Counted from the stretch's first letter, positions 37,666 through 48,265 are shown. The stretch is DNA of 64,000 nt from Coriobacteriia bacterium (GCA_009784945.1 WQXH01000005.1:1-64000), one strand, 5' to 3'. Program-made: numbers and translations. Notes: generated by a model from the sequence alone, not told the origin.

Positions 37666-37802
37666 ACAGTATCGTTACAAGTTACTGATCAGACCCAATT
37701 CGTCATTGCGGGCTTGACCCGCAATCTGAGACGCATTTTGGTTAGATTGCGGCTCGGAGGCCGCAATGACGGACTACAGTCTTAGTACAGTATCGTTACA
37801 AG
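37666..37802. repeat. Paired REP-like palindromes (37701-37771) bracketed by 16-bp direct repeats
   Basis: CGTCATTGCGGGCTTGACCCGCAATCT...AGATTGCGGCTCGGAGGCCGCAATGACG; ACAGTATCGTTACAAG at 37666 and 37787. Confidence 0.8.
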
Positions 37803-37824
37803 GGTGTTTTTCGAAAACCTATTC

Positions 37825-37853
37825 TTGACGTTAGGCTAGCCCTAATCTACTAT
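37825..37853 (+). promoter_or_regulatory. Sigma-70-type promoter upstream of rny
   Basis: TTGACG-17 bp-TACTAT. Confidence 0.65.
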
Positions 37854-37959
37854 ATAAACAGGCATTTTAGACCTACCGCTTATGCGTTTTGATATTACAT
37901 ACTGAGCAAGTGATGCAAAAGAAGGATTGGCTGGCTCAGCAACTGTTTTTGGTCATCAT

Positions 37960-37984
37960 GCCGGATGCTTATATCCGGCTTTTA
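37960..37984 (+). terminator. Intrinsic-terminator-like hairpin in the rny leader
   Basis: GCCGGAT gcttat ATCCGGC TTTT. Confidence 0.6.
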
Positions 37985-38037
37985 CATTGGATACTAGGCA
38001 TCTCAAATGAAACTTAATTGACGAAGAGGTGTAGATA

Positions 38038-39576
38038 ATGGAAACAATAGCAATAGTAGGAATACTGGCTGCACTGCTCGTAGGCGTTGTCATCGGGTTC
38101 TTTTTGGGGCGGTTTGTACTTAAAAGTGCAGCTAAAAATGCTGCTGAAGATGCTGCTCAAATCAAGAGTGATGCCGAAAAGCAGGCTGATATCATCAAGC
38201 GTGAGGCTAAGGCCGAAGCTAAGGATGCGGCGTATCAGCTCAAGCAGGAGGCCGAGCGCGAGGCGTCAGAGCGTCGCAAAGAAATCAAAGTATTGGAAAA
38301 CAGACTCATGCAGCGCGAGGAAAACCTGGACAAGCGTGCTCAGAGCTTAGACACACGCGAACACCAGATTTCTTCGCTGGCTGGGCAAGTCGAGAAAAAG
38401 GATCGTGATTTAAGCGCAGCCTTAGATCAGGCGCACGATGAGTTGATGCGCGTTGCCAACATGAACGAAAACCAGGCGCGCGAGTTGCTTTTAGAGAGCG
38501 TGAAAAATGATGTGACTCGCGAGGCTGCCGCTATTATTAGAGAAAGCGAGCAGCAGACGCGCAATGAGGCCGATAAAAAGTCGCGCGAGATTCTCTCCTT
38601 GGCCATTCAACGTGTGGCGGCCGACCATACAGCAGAGCATACTGTTTCTTCGGTGGCTATTCCCTCTGACGATGTCAAGGGTCGTATTATTGGAAAAGAA
38701 GGTCGCAACATTCGCACGTTTGAGCAGATAACCGGTATCAATCTCATCATTGATGACACTCCCGAAACGGTCACTGTTTCGAGCTTTGATCCGGTAAGAC
38801 GCGAGATTGGACGCATTACGCTCGAAAACCTTATTGCGGACGGGCGTATACATCCGGCTCGCATTGAGGAGATGTTCAACAAGGCTACCAAGCTGGTGGA
38901 GCGAGAGGTACAAGAGGCTGGCGAAGCTGCAGCTTTTGATACTGGCATCATGAATCTCAACCCAGAGCTCATTAAGACCTTGGGGCGCCTGCGTTACCGT
39001 ACTTCCTTTGGACAAAATGTGCTCAAGCACTCCTTGGAGGTTGCCTATTTGGCTGGCGTCATGGCTTCTGAGCTGGGTCTTGACCCCATGCCAGCAAGGC
39101 GTGCTGGTTTGCTACACGACCTGGGCAAGGCCATTGATCACGAAAACGAAGGATCGCACGCCATCATTGGTGGCGACCTCGCTCGTCGTTTTGGCGAGAA
39201 GCCCGAGATAGTACATGGTATAGAGGCGCACCACGCCGATGTTGAGCCTTCCACCGTATTGGCTGTGCTGATACAGGCTGCCGATGCCATCTCTGCTGCG
39301 CGCCCGGGCGCTCGTCGCGAAAGCGTCGAGAGCTATATCAAGCGTTTGGAACAGCTCGAAGGTATTGCCAATGCCCACGATGGAGTTGAGAAGACCTACG
39401 CCATGCAGGCAGGCAGAGAGATACGTGTGATGGTTGAGCCCTCCAAGATCAACGATGATCAGGCCAAGGTTTTGGCGCATGACATAGCCAAGCAGATCGA
39501 AAATGAAATGCAGTATCCTGGCCAGGTTAAGGTTTTGGTAATACGCGAGAGTCGCGCAGAGGATGTGGCAAAGTAA
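38038..39576 (+). CDS. rny: Ribonuclease Y
   Basis: N-terminal TM, coiled coil, KH (GRIIGKEGRNIRTFEQITGINLIIDDTPETV), HD domain (RAGLLHDLGKAIDHE). Confidence 0.96.
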   Translation: METIAIVGILAALLVGVVIGFFLGRFVLKSAAKNAAEDAAQIKSDAEKQADIIKREAKAEAKDAAYQLKQEAEREASERRKEIKVLENRLMQREENLDKRAQSLDTREHQISSLAGQVEKKDRDLSAALDQAHDELMRVANMNENQARELLLESVKNDVTREAAAIIRESEQQTRNEADKKSREILSLAIQRVAADHTAEHTVSSVAIPSDDVKGRIIGKEGRNIRTFEQITGINLIIDDTPETVTVSSFDPVRREIGRITLENLIADGRIHPARIEEMFNKATKLVEREVQEAGEAAAFDTGIMNLNPELIKTLGRLRYRTSFGQNVLKHSLEVAYLAGVMASELGLDPMPARRAGLLHDLGKAIDHENEGSHAIIGGDLARRFGEKPEIVHGIEAHHADVEPSTVLAVLIQAADAISAARPGARRESVESYIKRLEQLEGIANAHDGVEKTYAMQAGREIRVMVEPSKINDDQAKVLAHDIAKQIENEMQYPGQVKVLVIRESRAEDVAK

Positions 39577-39642
39577 TTAGTCACAGAAACCCATTGCGGT
39601 GCAAGATGAGCCATGCAGAGGCTATGCTTAGTAAGCTAAGGG

Positions 39643-39757
39643 TTTATCTGAGCGAGTAGATTGCCTTGAAAAACTGAATCGAGGCCGAAGGAGTTTATAC
39701 ACAATAAATGACTGAGGCTCGATTCTGATTTGAAAGGCAAGATGCCGTTCAGATAAA
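39643..39757 (+). ncRNA. Dispersed structured element, copy 3 (115 nt)
   Basis: TTTATCTGA...TCAGATAAA outer stem; GCCTT/AAGGC, GAATCGAG/CTCGATTC and TTTAT/ATAAA inner stems. Confidence 0.65.
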
Positions 39758-39766
39758 GACTTCAAC

Positions 39767-40861
39767 ATGTTAACGAGTAAGACAATGCCGGATGAACAAC
39801 TCATAGAATTCGTAGAACAGCTCTCGGGAGAAGTCCACTTGCGTGTGGAAGAAAGCCTCGGCAGCGGTTTTGTGCGGCTGAGAAGCGCTGAAGCCGAGCG
39901 TCGTCAAGCCAAGCATGACATACGCTCGGTCGAAGACATCGTCATTGAGATGCTACGCAATGCCCGCGATGCCGAGGCAAGACACATCTTTGTGGCCACC
40001 AGTAAAGAAGAGGAGCTGCGCACGCTCACCGTTATAGATGACGGCAAGGGTATACCCGCAGATCTTCAAAAGAAAATCTTTGAGCCGCGAGTTACCTCAA
40101 AGCTCGACAGCATGGTTATGGACACCTGGGGAGTGCACGGTAGAGGCATGGCTCTTTACTCCATTGCGTCTAACTCTTTGGCTGCTCGCGTTGCTGCTTC
40201 TGCCCCTGAGTTGGGGTCTGCGATTACCATAGAAACCAGCTCCGAGCAGCTTACGGAACGCAGCGATCAGTCTACCTTGCCGCATGTACAGCGAAATGAG
40301 CAGGGAGCACTTGAGGTTGTTAAAGGCCCACACAACATTGCTCGCACTACGGTAGAGTTTGTCTTGGCAGGCAATCAGGTAGTCAATGTATACCTCGGCT
40401 CCCCAGCACAAATAGCATCCACTTTGCTTGACTACGGACAAAAAAGCCTCAAGCGAGAAGAGCTGCTCTTTTGCAAAGACTCAAAGATGCTGCCCCTGGT
40501 ACACAGACTGGCGGCAACGGGAGACTCGGCTCAATTGCAAGAGGAGTGTGCAGAGCTTGGCCTCAAGTTGTCGGAGCGTACTGCTCATCGCATTATCGCA
40601 GGGCAAATCAAGCCACTGGCACCCCTGCTCAAAAGTGTCGCAAGCCGCACAAAGCACGAGCAGGCGCATAAAAGCTCGCATTTGCAAAAGGACAGCCGCG
40701 GCCTCCAAATATCTCAGCCAGATAACGATCGTTTTGTGCGAGCTTTAGAGAGTGCCTTTGAGGTTTTGGGCGAGCGCTACTACCTCAGCCTCGTTGATCT
40801 ACCCAAGGTTCGTGTAAAAGGCAATACAATCTCAGTTCGATTTGAAATCGAGAAGGAATGA
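39767..40861 (+). CDS. GHKL-type ATP-binding protein
   Basis: EDIVIEMLRNARDAEARHIFVAT..LTVIDDGKGIPADLQKKIFEPRVTSK..WGVHGRGMALYSI. Confidence 0.75.
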   Translation: MLTSKTMPDEQLIEFVEQLSGEVHLRVEESLGSGFVRLRSAEAERRQAKHDIRSVEDIVIEMLRNARDAEARHIFVATSKEEELRTLTVIDDGKGIPADLQKKIFEPRVTSKLDSMVMDTWGVHGRGMALYSIASNSLAARVAASAPELGSAITIETSSEQLTERSDQSTLPHVQRNEQGALEVVKGPHNIARTTVEFVLAGNQVVNVYLGSPAQIASTLLDYGQKSLKREELLFCKDSKMLPLVHRLAATGDSAQLQEECAELGLKLSERTAHRIIAGQIKPLAPLLKSVASRTKHEQAHKSSHLQKDSRGLQISQPDNDRFVRALESAFEVLGERYYLSLVDLPKVRVKGNTISVRFEIEKE

Positions 40862-40946
40862 AGTGTGATAAACTACCGTGTTATTGGTTGCTATCAAGCA
40901 ATATCGCCGGAATGCGTCCGGCTGTGAGGGTCTGAAAGGAAAAATA

Positions 40947-41417
40947 ATGGACGAAACTGGCGTTTTGGCACTAGTTGATGAGCTCTCTGATCTCATCGAG
41001 GACGGCAAAGCTTCTTTGGGCAACAGGGATAGGCGCACTATTGATGCTGGCCCTGCACTGGACATCCTCGACGAGATTCGACAGGCATTCCCTCAGGAAT
41101 TTGCTCAAGCCCGCCAAATTGTGCGCGAACAGGCAAACATCTTAGAAGACGCTGAGGTGGAAGCTAATCGGATTTTGGAGGACGCACGAAACCAGGCGCT
41201 CACTATTGCCAGCCAACAAGAAGTTGTACGCATTGCTCAACAGCAGGCAGAAAATGTCCTTGCGGATGCCCGCGACCAAGAGCGCGAAATGCGAGCAGGA
41301 GCCGAAGACTATGCCGACACCGTGTTTTCGCATATTGAAAATACCGTTGCGCAAATAAATGAGAATGTGCGTCGCTGTAGAGAGAGGCTTAACACCAAGG
41401 CCACACCTATGCGCTAG
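40947..41417 (+). CDS. Coiled-coil DivIVA/F0-b-like hypothetical protein
   Basis: Long heptad helix ILEDAEVEANRILEDARNQA. Confidence 0.55.
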   Translation: MDETGVLALVDELSDLIEDGKASLGNRDRRTIDAGPALDILDEIRQAFPQEFAQARQIVREQANILEDAEVEANRILEDARNQALTIASQQEVVRIAQQQAENVLADARDQEREMRAGAEDYADTVFSHIENTVAQINENVRRCRERLNTKATPMR

Positions 41418-41422
41418 CCGCC

Positions 41423-41968
41423 ATGCAACTTGATCCGCTCAACATTCAAGTCATACCGCGTCTTGTCAATACCGGCAGTGCGGATCAGACCCAAGGTGTT
41501 TTGCCTTTAGCCAACATAGCCGTGGGTCATCGTCAGTTTGGGGTGCTTGGGGGCATTTCATTTGACGCCAATCTCTTGAACACCAGTGAGGCCATCTTAC
41601 TCAACGGTACGGCTACTGCTTGTCTCACCACATGCTGCGATCGTTGTCTTGAGAATACCCAGCTGAGCATTACCGGTGAGCTTCAAGGCTACTATCTTTT
41701 TGAGCCTTTGGCTACTCAAGATGAAGAGTTGGAAGTGTATGAGATGGTTGACGCAAAAGGTTATATTGACATTGCTCCTTCCATTCTTGCCGCCATCGTT
41801 CATGAATTGCCTCCCGTAACGCTTTGTGCACAAGACTGCAAAGGGATTACCATCCTGAGCACAGATGACGCAAGCCATGACAACAGTGTGCAAGAAAAAG
41901 GCGAGGCAGGAAAAGTCAACCCACTGTCTCCCTTTGCTGCTCTCAAGGACTTCAAGATTGACGAATAA
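41423..41968 (+). CDS. DUF177 / YceD family protein
   Basis: CLTTCCDRCLENTQLSITGELQGYYLFEP...YIDIAPSILAAIVHELPPVTLCAQDCKGI. Confidence 0.8.
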   Translation: MQLDPLNIQVIPRLVNTGSADQTQGVLPLANIAVGHRQFGVLGGISFDANLLNTSEAILLNGTATACLTTCCDRCLENTQLSITGELQGYYLFEPLATQDEELEVYEMVDAKGYIDIAPSILAAIVHELPPVTLCAQDCKGITILSTDDASHDNSVQEKGEAGKVNPLSPFAALKDFKIDE

Positions 41969-42180
41969 TAAGTAATCTTTCATCCACCCAGGAATTCTGA
42001 TACAATAGGCGGGTTCGTCTCAAGGAGGTAAGGCCAGAGGGGCTTATCTCGACATCACACATGCTTGGTGACTAAAGGCGCTCGTGACTGTTTTTGCCAA
42101 TAGGGCTTTAAACGGTTGCGCCGGAGGGTTGATCTGGGCAGAGGGAGAGCACAAGCTCTCAGTAACGAAAAGGAGCACCT

Positions 42181-43191
42181 ATGGCAACAAAGGTAAATGT
42201 TGCGTCGCTTATCGACGCCGGGGTTCATTTTGGGCATCAAACCCGCCGCTGGAACCCCAAGATGAAGCCCTACATCTTCACTTCTCGCAAGGGCATCTAC
42301 ATCATTGATCTCAAGCAAACCCTTCTCGAAATGGACAAGGCCTATAGCTTTGTCAAGAATCTAGCCGAGAAGAAGGGCATCATCCTCTTTGTGGGCACCA
42401 AGAAGCAGGCTCAAGAGCCCATCAAATCTGCCGCTGAGCGTTGCGGCATGCCCTACGTTAACCATCGCTGGTTGGGCGGTATGCTCACCAATTTTGTAAC
42501 GATTCGCTCCAGAGTCACCTACATGGAAGAGCTGGAAGCCATGGAAGAAGATGGTCGTATGGCTGCGCTTCCCAAAAAAGAGCAGGTCTTGCTGCGCAAG
42601 AAGCTTGATAAACTGCAAGCTAGTCTCAATGGTGTGCGCCACATGGTGGCTGCCCCCCAGGCGGTGTTCATTGTTGATACCAAGCGCGAAGAGATTGCCG
42701 TAGCCGAGGCAACCAAGCTCAAAGTGCCCGTCATTGGCATACTTGATACCAATGCCGACCCAGATGAAGTAAGCTTTGGCATTCCGGGCAACGATGACGC
42801 TATTCGCTCTGTTGGTTTGATAGCCAATTGCATGGCCGATGCAGTGATTGCCGGAGGCAATGCCGAGAGTATTACCGTAGAGGAGTTGATGAGCGCCCCC
42901 GTCAGCAGTGCGCCCGCAAAAGACGCAGTAGCTGATGATGCGCTTACTGATACCAAGACTGCCACCCAAGAGCAGTCAACAGAAGATACAGAAGCAATAG
43001 ACGAGCCTGTTGAAGCTGCTGAAGTAGTTGATGAGACTTTAGAGGTTCCAGAGGCCGATGAGGCGCTAGAGGCTGCCCCTGATGCAGAAAGCTCCTTGGA
43101 AGAGGAACAAGCGGCAGCTGACACTGACGATGCTTCGTCAGAAATTGCCAAAGAGGAGGCAGAAGCTTCCGTCAAAGACGAGGATGAGTAA
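42181..43191 (+). CDS. rpsB: 30S ribosomal protein S2 with long acidic C-terminal tail
   Basis: VASLIDAGVHFGHQTRRWNPKMKPYIF; about 90-aa Glu/Asp/Ala tail. Confidence 0.97.
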   Translation: MATKVNVASLIDAGVHFGHQTRRWNPKMKPYIFTSRKGIYIIDLKQTLLEMDKAYSFVKNLAEKKGIILFVGTKKQAQEPIKSAAERCGMPYVNHRWLGGMLTNFVTIRSRVTYMEELEAMEEDGRMAALPKKEQVLLRKKLDKLQASLNGVRHMVAAPQAVFIVDTKREEIAVAEATKLKVPVIGILDTNADPDEVSFGIPGNDDAIRSVGLIANCMADAVIAGGNAESITVEELMSAPVSSAPAKDAVADDALTDTKTATQEQSTEDTEAIDEPVEAAEVVDETLEVPEADEALEAAPDAESSLEEEQAAADTDDASSEIAKEEAEASVKDEDE

Positions 43192-43248
43192 ACACCCTCT
43201 TATATCAGATTAAGTATTTGAAAGACTTTACACAGAAAGGAATCCACC

Positions 43249-44121
43249 ATGGCAGAGATAAGTGCCAAGCTGGTCAAGGAACTGCGCGAGATGACCGGCG
43301 CGGGTATGATGGAATGCAAGAAGGCTCTCATCGAGGCTGAGGGCATCTTAGAAAAGGCAGTAGATGTTTTGCGCACGCGCGGCCTTGCCGCAGCTGCAAA
43401 GAAGGCAGGGCGTGCTACCAATGAGGGTCTCATAGTGGCAAAGGTCTCCGATGACGCACAGAGCGCTGCTCTTGTGGAGATCAACTGCGAAACCGACTTT
43501 GTTTCGCGAAACGATGTTTTTGGTGCGCTGGCCAATAAGATTGCCGATGCTGTGCTCGTAGGAAAACCTGCGGATATTGAGGCGTTGAGCGCTCTTGCCA
43601 TTGACGGCGAGACGGTAGCCGACATCCTCACGGATGGCATTCACACCATTGGCGAAAACATCCAAGTGAGCCGCTTTGAGTGCCTTGAGGCCACCAGCGG
43701 CGCCTTTTCGTCGTATATTCATGGCGGTGGTCGCCTTGGCATACTGGTGCAGTTTGCCCTGAGTAAGCCGGAGACTGCCGAAGCGGACGCATTTAAAGCA
43801 GTGGCCAAGGACATTGCCATGCAGGTGGCTGCTGCCAATCCTTTGGCGGTGAGCCAAGAAAACATTGATGCTCAGATTGTCGAAAAGGAGATGAGTATCT
43901 ATAAGGCACAGGCTGCAGAGTCTGGCAAGCCAGAAAACATCCAAGAGCAGATTGCAAGCGGACGCATGAAGAAGTTCTTTGCCGAGAACACGCTCGTAGA
44001 GCAAGCCTTCATCAAAGATCCAGACCAGACGGTCAGCCAGGTGCTTGCCGCTGCCTCCAAGGAGCTTGGCGATACTATCACCGTAGTAGAGTTTAAGCGC
44101 TTTGAGCTCGGTGGCCTCTAA
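43249..44121 (+). CDS. tsf: Elongation factor Ts
   Basis: KELREMTGAGMMECKKAL; INCETDFVSRND. Confidence 0.97.
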   Translation: MAEISAKLVKELREMTGAGMMECKKALIEAEGILEKAVDVLRTRGLAAAAKKAGRATNEGLIVAKVSDDAQSAALVEINCETDFVSRNDVFGALANKIADAVLVGKPADIEALSALAIDGETVADILTDGIHTIGENIQVSRFECLEATSGAFSSYIHGGGRLGILVQFALSKPETAEADAFKAVAKDIAMQVAAANPLAVSQENIDAQIVEKEMSIYKAQAAESGKPENIQEQIASGRMKKFFAENTLVEQAFIKDPDQTVSQVLAAASKELGDTITVVEFKRFELGGL

Positions 44122-44157
44122 GCCAACAGCCAGCTCCAGCGCAATACCCTTAACTAT

Positions 44158-44197
44158 CAAATGACTCTTATGGCTCGCAAGTCATAAGAGTCATTTG
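44158..44197. terminator. Perfect 15-bp hairpin after tsf
   Basis: CAAATGACTCTTATG ... CATAAGAGTCATTTG. Confidence 0.65.
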
Positions 44198-44276
44198 CAA
44201 TGTGCCAAGTAGTACGCGAGTAACGCTGAGCCAGGTGTTGCATGGTGTCAGGGAGATATCCCTCAGCACCATCACT

Positions 44277-44600
44277 TTATAGGAATAGGCGCAGCGCAGT
44301 GATGATGTCCTCCAGAGTTGCCTCGTCAAGCCTGCCAACCACCTTCGAGTTTCGAGCGTATAAATCTATGGTGCGAACCTGCTCGGCGCATACGAAGCCC
44401 GTAACCTCACGCCCATCGGGGATTCTAAAGTGCAAGGGAAACCCATTGTTTGTTTTGGTAATAGGGCAAACGAGAGCCAGGCTTGTTCTATTATTGAAGT
44501 CGTCGTTGCTCACGATTACAGACGGACGGTTTCCTGCAGGCTCATGACCCTTGGTGGGGTTGTAGTCAAAGTATACGATGTCTCCTTGAGAATAGATCAT
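44277..44600 (-). CDS. MazF/PemK-type toxin
   Basis: GDIVYFDYNPTKGHEPAGNRPSVIVSNDDFNNRTSLALVCPIT. Confidence 0.9.
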   Translation of the reverse strand: MIYSQGDIVYFDYNPTKGHEPAGNRPSVIVSNDDFNNRTSLALVCPITKTNNGFPLHFRIPDGREVTGFVCAEQVRTIDLYARNSKVVGRLDEATLEDIITALRLFL

Positions 44601-44845
44601 CACCAAGCTTCCCTTCCAACCGGCTCGCCAGCATCCCATTCAACAGGCTGATAGTCACCAGAATAATTCGTAAACAGTTCTGATAGAGACTGTGGCTTTC
44701 TTTGGGTCTTTGACATATGAATCCCATTGTCGTAAACCTTGATTTCAAGCACATCGCCTGCTGATAGATTAAGCTCGTCGCAAATAAGCTTAGGGATTCT
44801 CACACCTTGCCCGTTGCCCCATTTAGTTAAGGTAGTTGCAGCCAT
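44600..44845 (-). CDS. MazE/AbrB-type antitoxin
   Basis: TLTKWGNGQGVRIPKLICDELNLSAGDVLEIKVYDNGI; one-base overlap with toxin. Confidence 0.88.
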   Translation of the reverse strand: MAATTLTKWGNGQGVRIPKLICDELNLSAGDVLEIKVYDNGIHMSKTQRKPQSLSELFTNYSGDYQPVEWDAGEPVGREAW

Positions 44846-45017
44846 ATACGCTCCTCTGCTCGTAGTAGATATACAAAGTATAAACATCGACTCAGGCTGT
44901 GTCAACCAAATAACGGCTAGGGCTGACCCAAGCAAGTGACCTGTGACGGCGTTGGCATTGTACAACTACAGCCCATGTTGCGCTTATCAACACTCTGAGG
45001 TATCACTGAGCGTTTGA

Positions 45018-45785
<768 letters not shown>

Positions 45786-45809
45786 GAAACAAGAGCTAAT
45801 ATATGAGAG

Positions 45810-45927
45810 GGCTTTTTTAAGTGAGTAGACTGGCTCGAAAACAGGGTTTGAGCCGACAGGAGTGTATATCTGATACATGACCGAGGCGCAACCTGTTTCA
45901 AAGACAAGCCGCCGCTTAAAGAAAGCC
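45810..45927 (+). ncRNA. Dispersed structured element, copy 4
   Basis: GAGTAGAC..CCGACAGGAG TGTAT atctg ATACA TGACCGAGG; 60 columns align gap-free with copy 3. Confidence 0.55.
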
Positions 45928-45948
45928 AGAAAAAGGAAAGGTGTTACT

Positions 45949-46512
45949 ATGTCAGCCGTTGAAGAAATCATCTCTTCGCATCAAACCTTGATGGAGAAGA
46001 CCCTCAATAATATGGCGCAGGAGTTTGCTTCTGTGCGCACCGGTCGTGCATCGGCAGCCATGCTCGAACGCATTAATGTTGATTACTATGGCACGTCTAC
46101 TCCCGTGACTCAGCTGGCTGGCGTAAAGTCACCCGAAGCCCATCTGCTGGTTATCGAGCCTTGGGACAAAAGCATTTTAAAGGATATCGAAAAAGCCATT
46201 ATGGCATCAGACCTGGGCATTACCCCATCAAGTGACGGCCAGATGATTCGCTTGCCATTTCCGCCTCCCACTGAGGAGCGACGCAAGGAGCTGGTCAAAC
46301 AGTGCAAGACCATTGCTGAGGATGCCAAGGTTGCCATACGCAATATTCGCCGCGATGCAAATAGCAAGCTGGAGAGACTCGTCAAGGATGAATCGCTGCC
46401 AAAAGATGACAAACATCGCGCCGAAGAAAAGATACAAAAGCTCACCGATGTGCATGTTGAGAAAGTAGACGTAGCGCTGGGGAATAAAGAAGCCGAAGTC
46501 ATGGAGGTCTGA
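45949..46512 (+). CDS. frr: Ribosome recycling factor
   Basis: MEKTLNNMAQEFASVRTGRASAAMLERINVDYYGTSTPVTQLA. Confidence 0.97.
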   Translation: MSAVEEIISSHQTLMEKTLNNMAQEFASVRTGRASAAMLERINVDYYGTSTPVTQLAGVKSPEAHLLVIEPWDKSILKDIEKAIMASDLGITPSSDGQMIRLPFPPPTEERRKELVKQCKTIAEDAKVAIRNIRRDANSKLERLVKDESLPKDDKHRAEEKIQKLTDVHVEKVDVALGNKEAEVMEV

Positions 46513-46542
46513 GTTACATGCTTGGCCTAATGGTACACTGAC

Positions 46543-47346
46543 GTGTCGCGCCCGCGAAAGTCACTAGAGCACATTTTTGTGAATCCTCCAGATGATGTGG
46601 ATTACACACTACTGGATGCAGAGCGCATACCAGCGCATATAGCTGTCATCATGGACGGCAATGGGCGTTGGGCAGTCTTGCATGGCAAGCCACGAGCCTT
46701 GGGTCATAAGGCAGGCATAAAAGGGGTGCGCGAGCTTATCCGCACTTCTTCTGACATAGGCGTGGATTACCTTACCATCTACTCCTTTTCTACCGAAAAC
46801 TGGAGCAGGCCGCGCGCAGAGGTAGCAGGCTTGATGGAGCTCTTTGCTGCAACCATGGCGGCCGAGCTGGATGGCATGCATGAAGAAGGGGTGCGTATCA
46901 AGGTAATTGGCAGCATGTCTGAGTTGCCGCGGCGCACGCGCGAGACCTTTGAGCGAGGTATAGAGCAAACCAGACACAACACCGGTATGACGCTCGTCAT
47001 TGCCGTCAACTATGGTTCGAGACTCGAGATTATCCAGGCTGCGCAAGCTCTGGCCCTCAAGGCTTTGCAGGGGGCATTATCCGCAGAGGATATCAAAGAG
47101 CTCGATGAATGCGGCTTTGCTGAGTATTTGCAAACCAGTGATATTCCCGACCCTGATCTTTTGATACGCACCAGCGGCGAGTATCGCCTCTCAAACTTTT
47201 TGTTATATCAAACGGCCTACAGTGAGCTTTACATCACCTCGGTGCTCTGGCCCGACTTTGACCGCTTTGAGCTTTGCCGAGCGCTTCTTGAGTTTCAGAG
47301 TCGCAGCAGGCGTTTTGGAAATGTAGGCGGCGATGATGAGCAATAA
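46543..47346 (+). CDS. uppS: Isoprenyl transferase (undecaprenyl diphosphate synthase)
   Basis: HIAVIMDGNGRWAVLHGKPRALGHKAG; SGEYRLSNFLLYQTAYSELY; GTG start. Confidence 0.95.
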   Translation: MSRPRKSLEHIFVNPPDDVDYTLLDAERIPAHIAVIMDGNGRWAVLHGKPRALGHKAGIKGVRELIRTSSDIGVDYLTIYSFSTENWSRPRAEVAGLMELFAATMAAELDGMHEEGVRIKVIGSMSELPRRTRETFERGIEQTRHNTGMTLVIAVNYGSRLEIIQAAQALALKALQGALSAEDIKELDECGFAEYLQTSDIPDPDLLIRTSGEYRLSNFLLYQTAYSELYITSVLWPDFDRFELCRALLEFQSRSRRFGNVGGDDEQ

Positions 47347-47381
47347 GGATGCACAGAGAGCATCGTGTGTGAGGTGCTACG

Positions 47382-48206
47382 ATGGCTAAACGCGTGGTTA
47401 CCGGTGCCCTGATTGCAGTAATCACGGCGGTACTGATCTTAGGAAGCTCGCTTTCTACCGCCCTCTTCTTAGCGGCGCTCTCGGGCATTTGTGCCTGGGA
47501 GTTTTATGCCATGCTGCGCTCCGACGCCAAGCTTCCTAATGAACTCATTGGAACAGCGGCATCTGCCCTTTATCCCATCAGCTTTTATTTTTGGGGCTTT
47601 GCTGGTCTACTCTCGCTTACGACGCTTTTTGCTCTGGTGCTGCTCATTTGGTATGTCTTTTACACCAAGGCTCGCATTACCGACGTAGCCATTACTCTCT
47701 TTGGCGCTCTTTATACGGGTCTCATGCTCACCAGTCTTATTCTAATTCGTCAGATACCTCCCGTGCTGGAGGACTTTTTCTTGCCAGGCATCTGGGGAGG
47801 CGTTTTAGTTGCCATAATCGTCTTTAGCACCTTTGCCAATGATGCGGCTGCATTTTTTGTGGGAAGCAAGATCGGCAAGCATAAAATGGCCCCACGCATC
47901 TCTCCAGCCAAAAGCTGGGAGGGGTTCTTTGCAGGCATGATTGCCTCGGTGGCCCTCTGGTGCTTGATACCCCTCATACCGGGCATGGATATTGGTTGGG
48001 GCTGGATTATCGTTGGCGGCATCTTATGCGGCTGGATAGGTATTTTGGGCGACTTGGTTGAGTCGCGCATCAAGCGCTCAACAGGACACAAAGACTCCAG
48101 CAAGCTCCTGCCCGGACACGGCGGGTTTTTAGACAGATGCGACTCGCTTCTTTTGGTGGGAGCGGCAGCCTCTATCATTTTACGTTTTGCTGGCGCAATT
48201 GGCTAA
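47382..48206 (+). CDS. cdsA: Phosphatidate cytidylyltransferase
   Basis: FANDAAAFFVGSKIGKHKMAPRISPAKSWEGFFAG; GDLVESRIKRSTGHKDSSKLLPGHGGFLDRCDSLL. Confidence 0.95.
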   Translation: MAKRVVTGALIAVITAVLILGSSLSTALFLAALSGICAWEFYAMLRSDAKLPNELIGTAASALYPISFYFWGFAGLLSLTTLFALVLLIWYVFYTKARITDVAITLFGALYTGLMLTSLILIRQIPPVLEDFFLPGIWGGVLVAIIVFSTFANDAAAFFVGSKIGKHKMAPRISPAKSWEGFFAGMIASVALWCLIPLIPGMDIGWGWIIVGGILCGWIGILGDLVESRIKRSTGHKDSSKLLPGHGGFLDRCDSLLLVGAAASIILRFAGAIG

Positions 48207-48265
48207 GACCTAACATTTTTTTGTCTACCAGGCACGATGTCATTAAAAGGCCCTCAGAGAGAAGC

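Noticed and set aside
37470-37690. Possible decayed coding region upstream of rny (frames giving QRIYQHFFADKRHDAYTGKEI.. or FALFADESGDQKKPTQF)
   Set aside because: Two competing short frames, no start codon or RBS, and no family that can be supported by eye.
42000-42180. rpsB leader as a new riboswitch
   Set aside because: The long 5' UTR has some pairing (GAGAGC..GCTCTC-like) but S2 autoregulatory leaders are known and only one copy is available to test structure.
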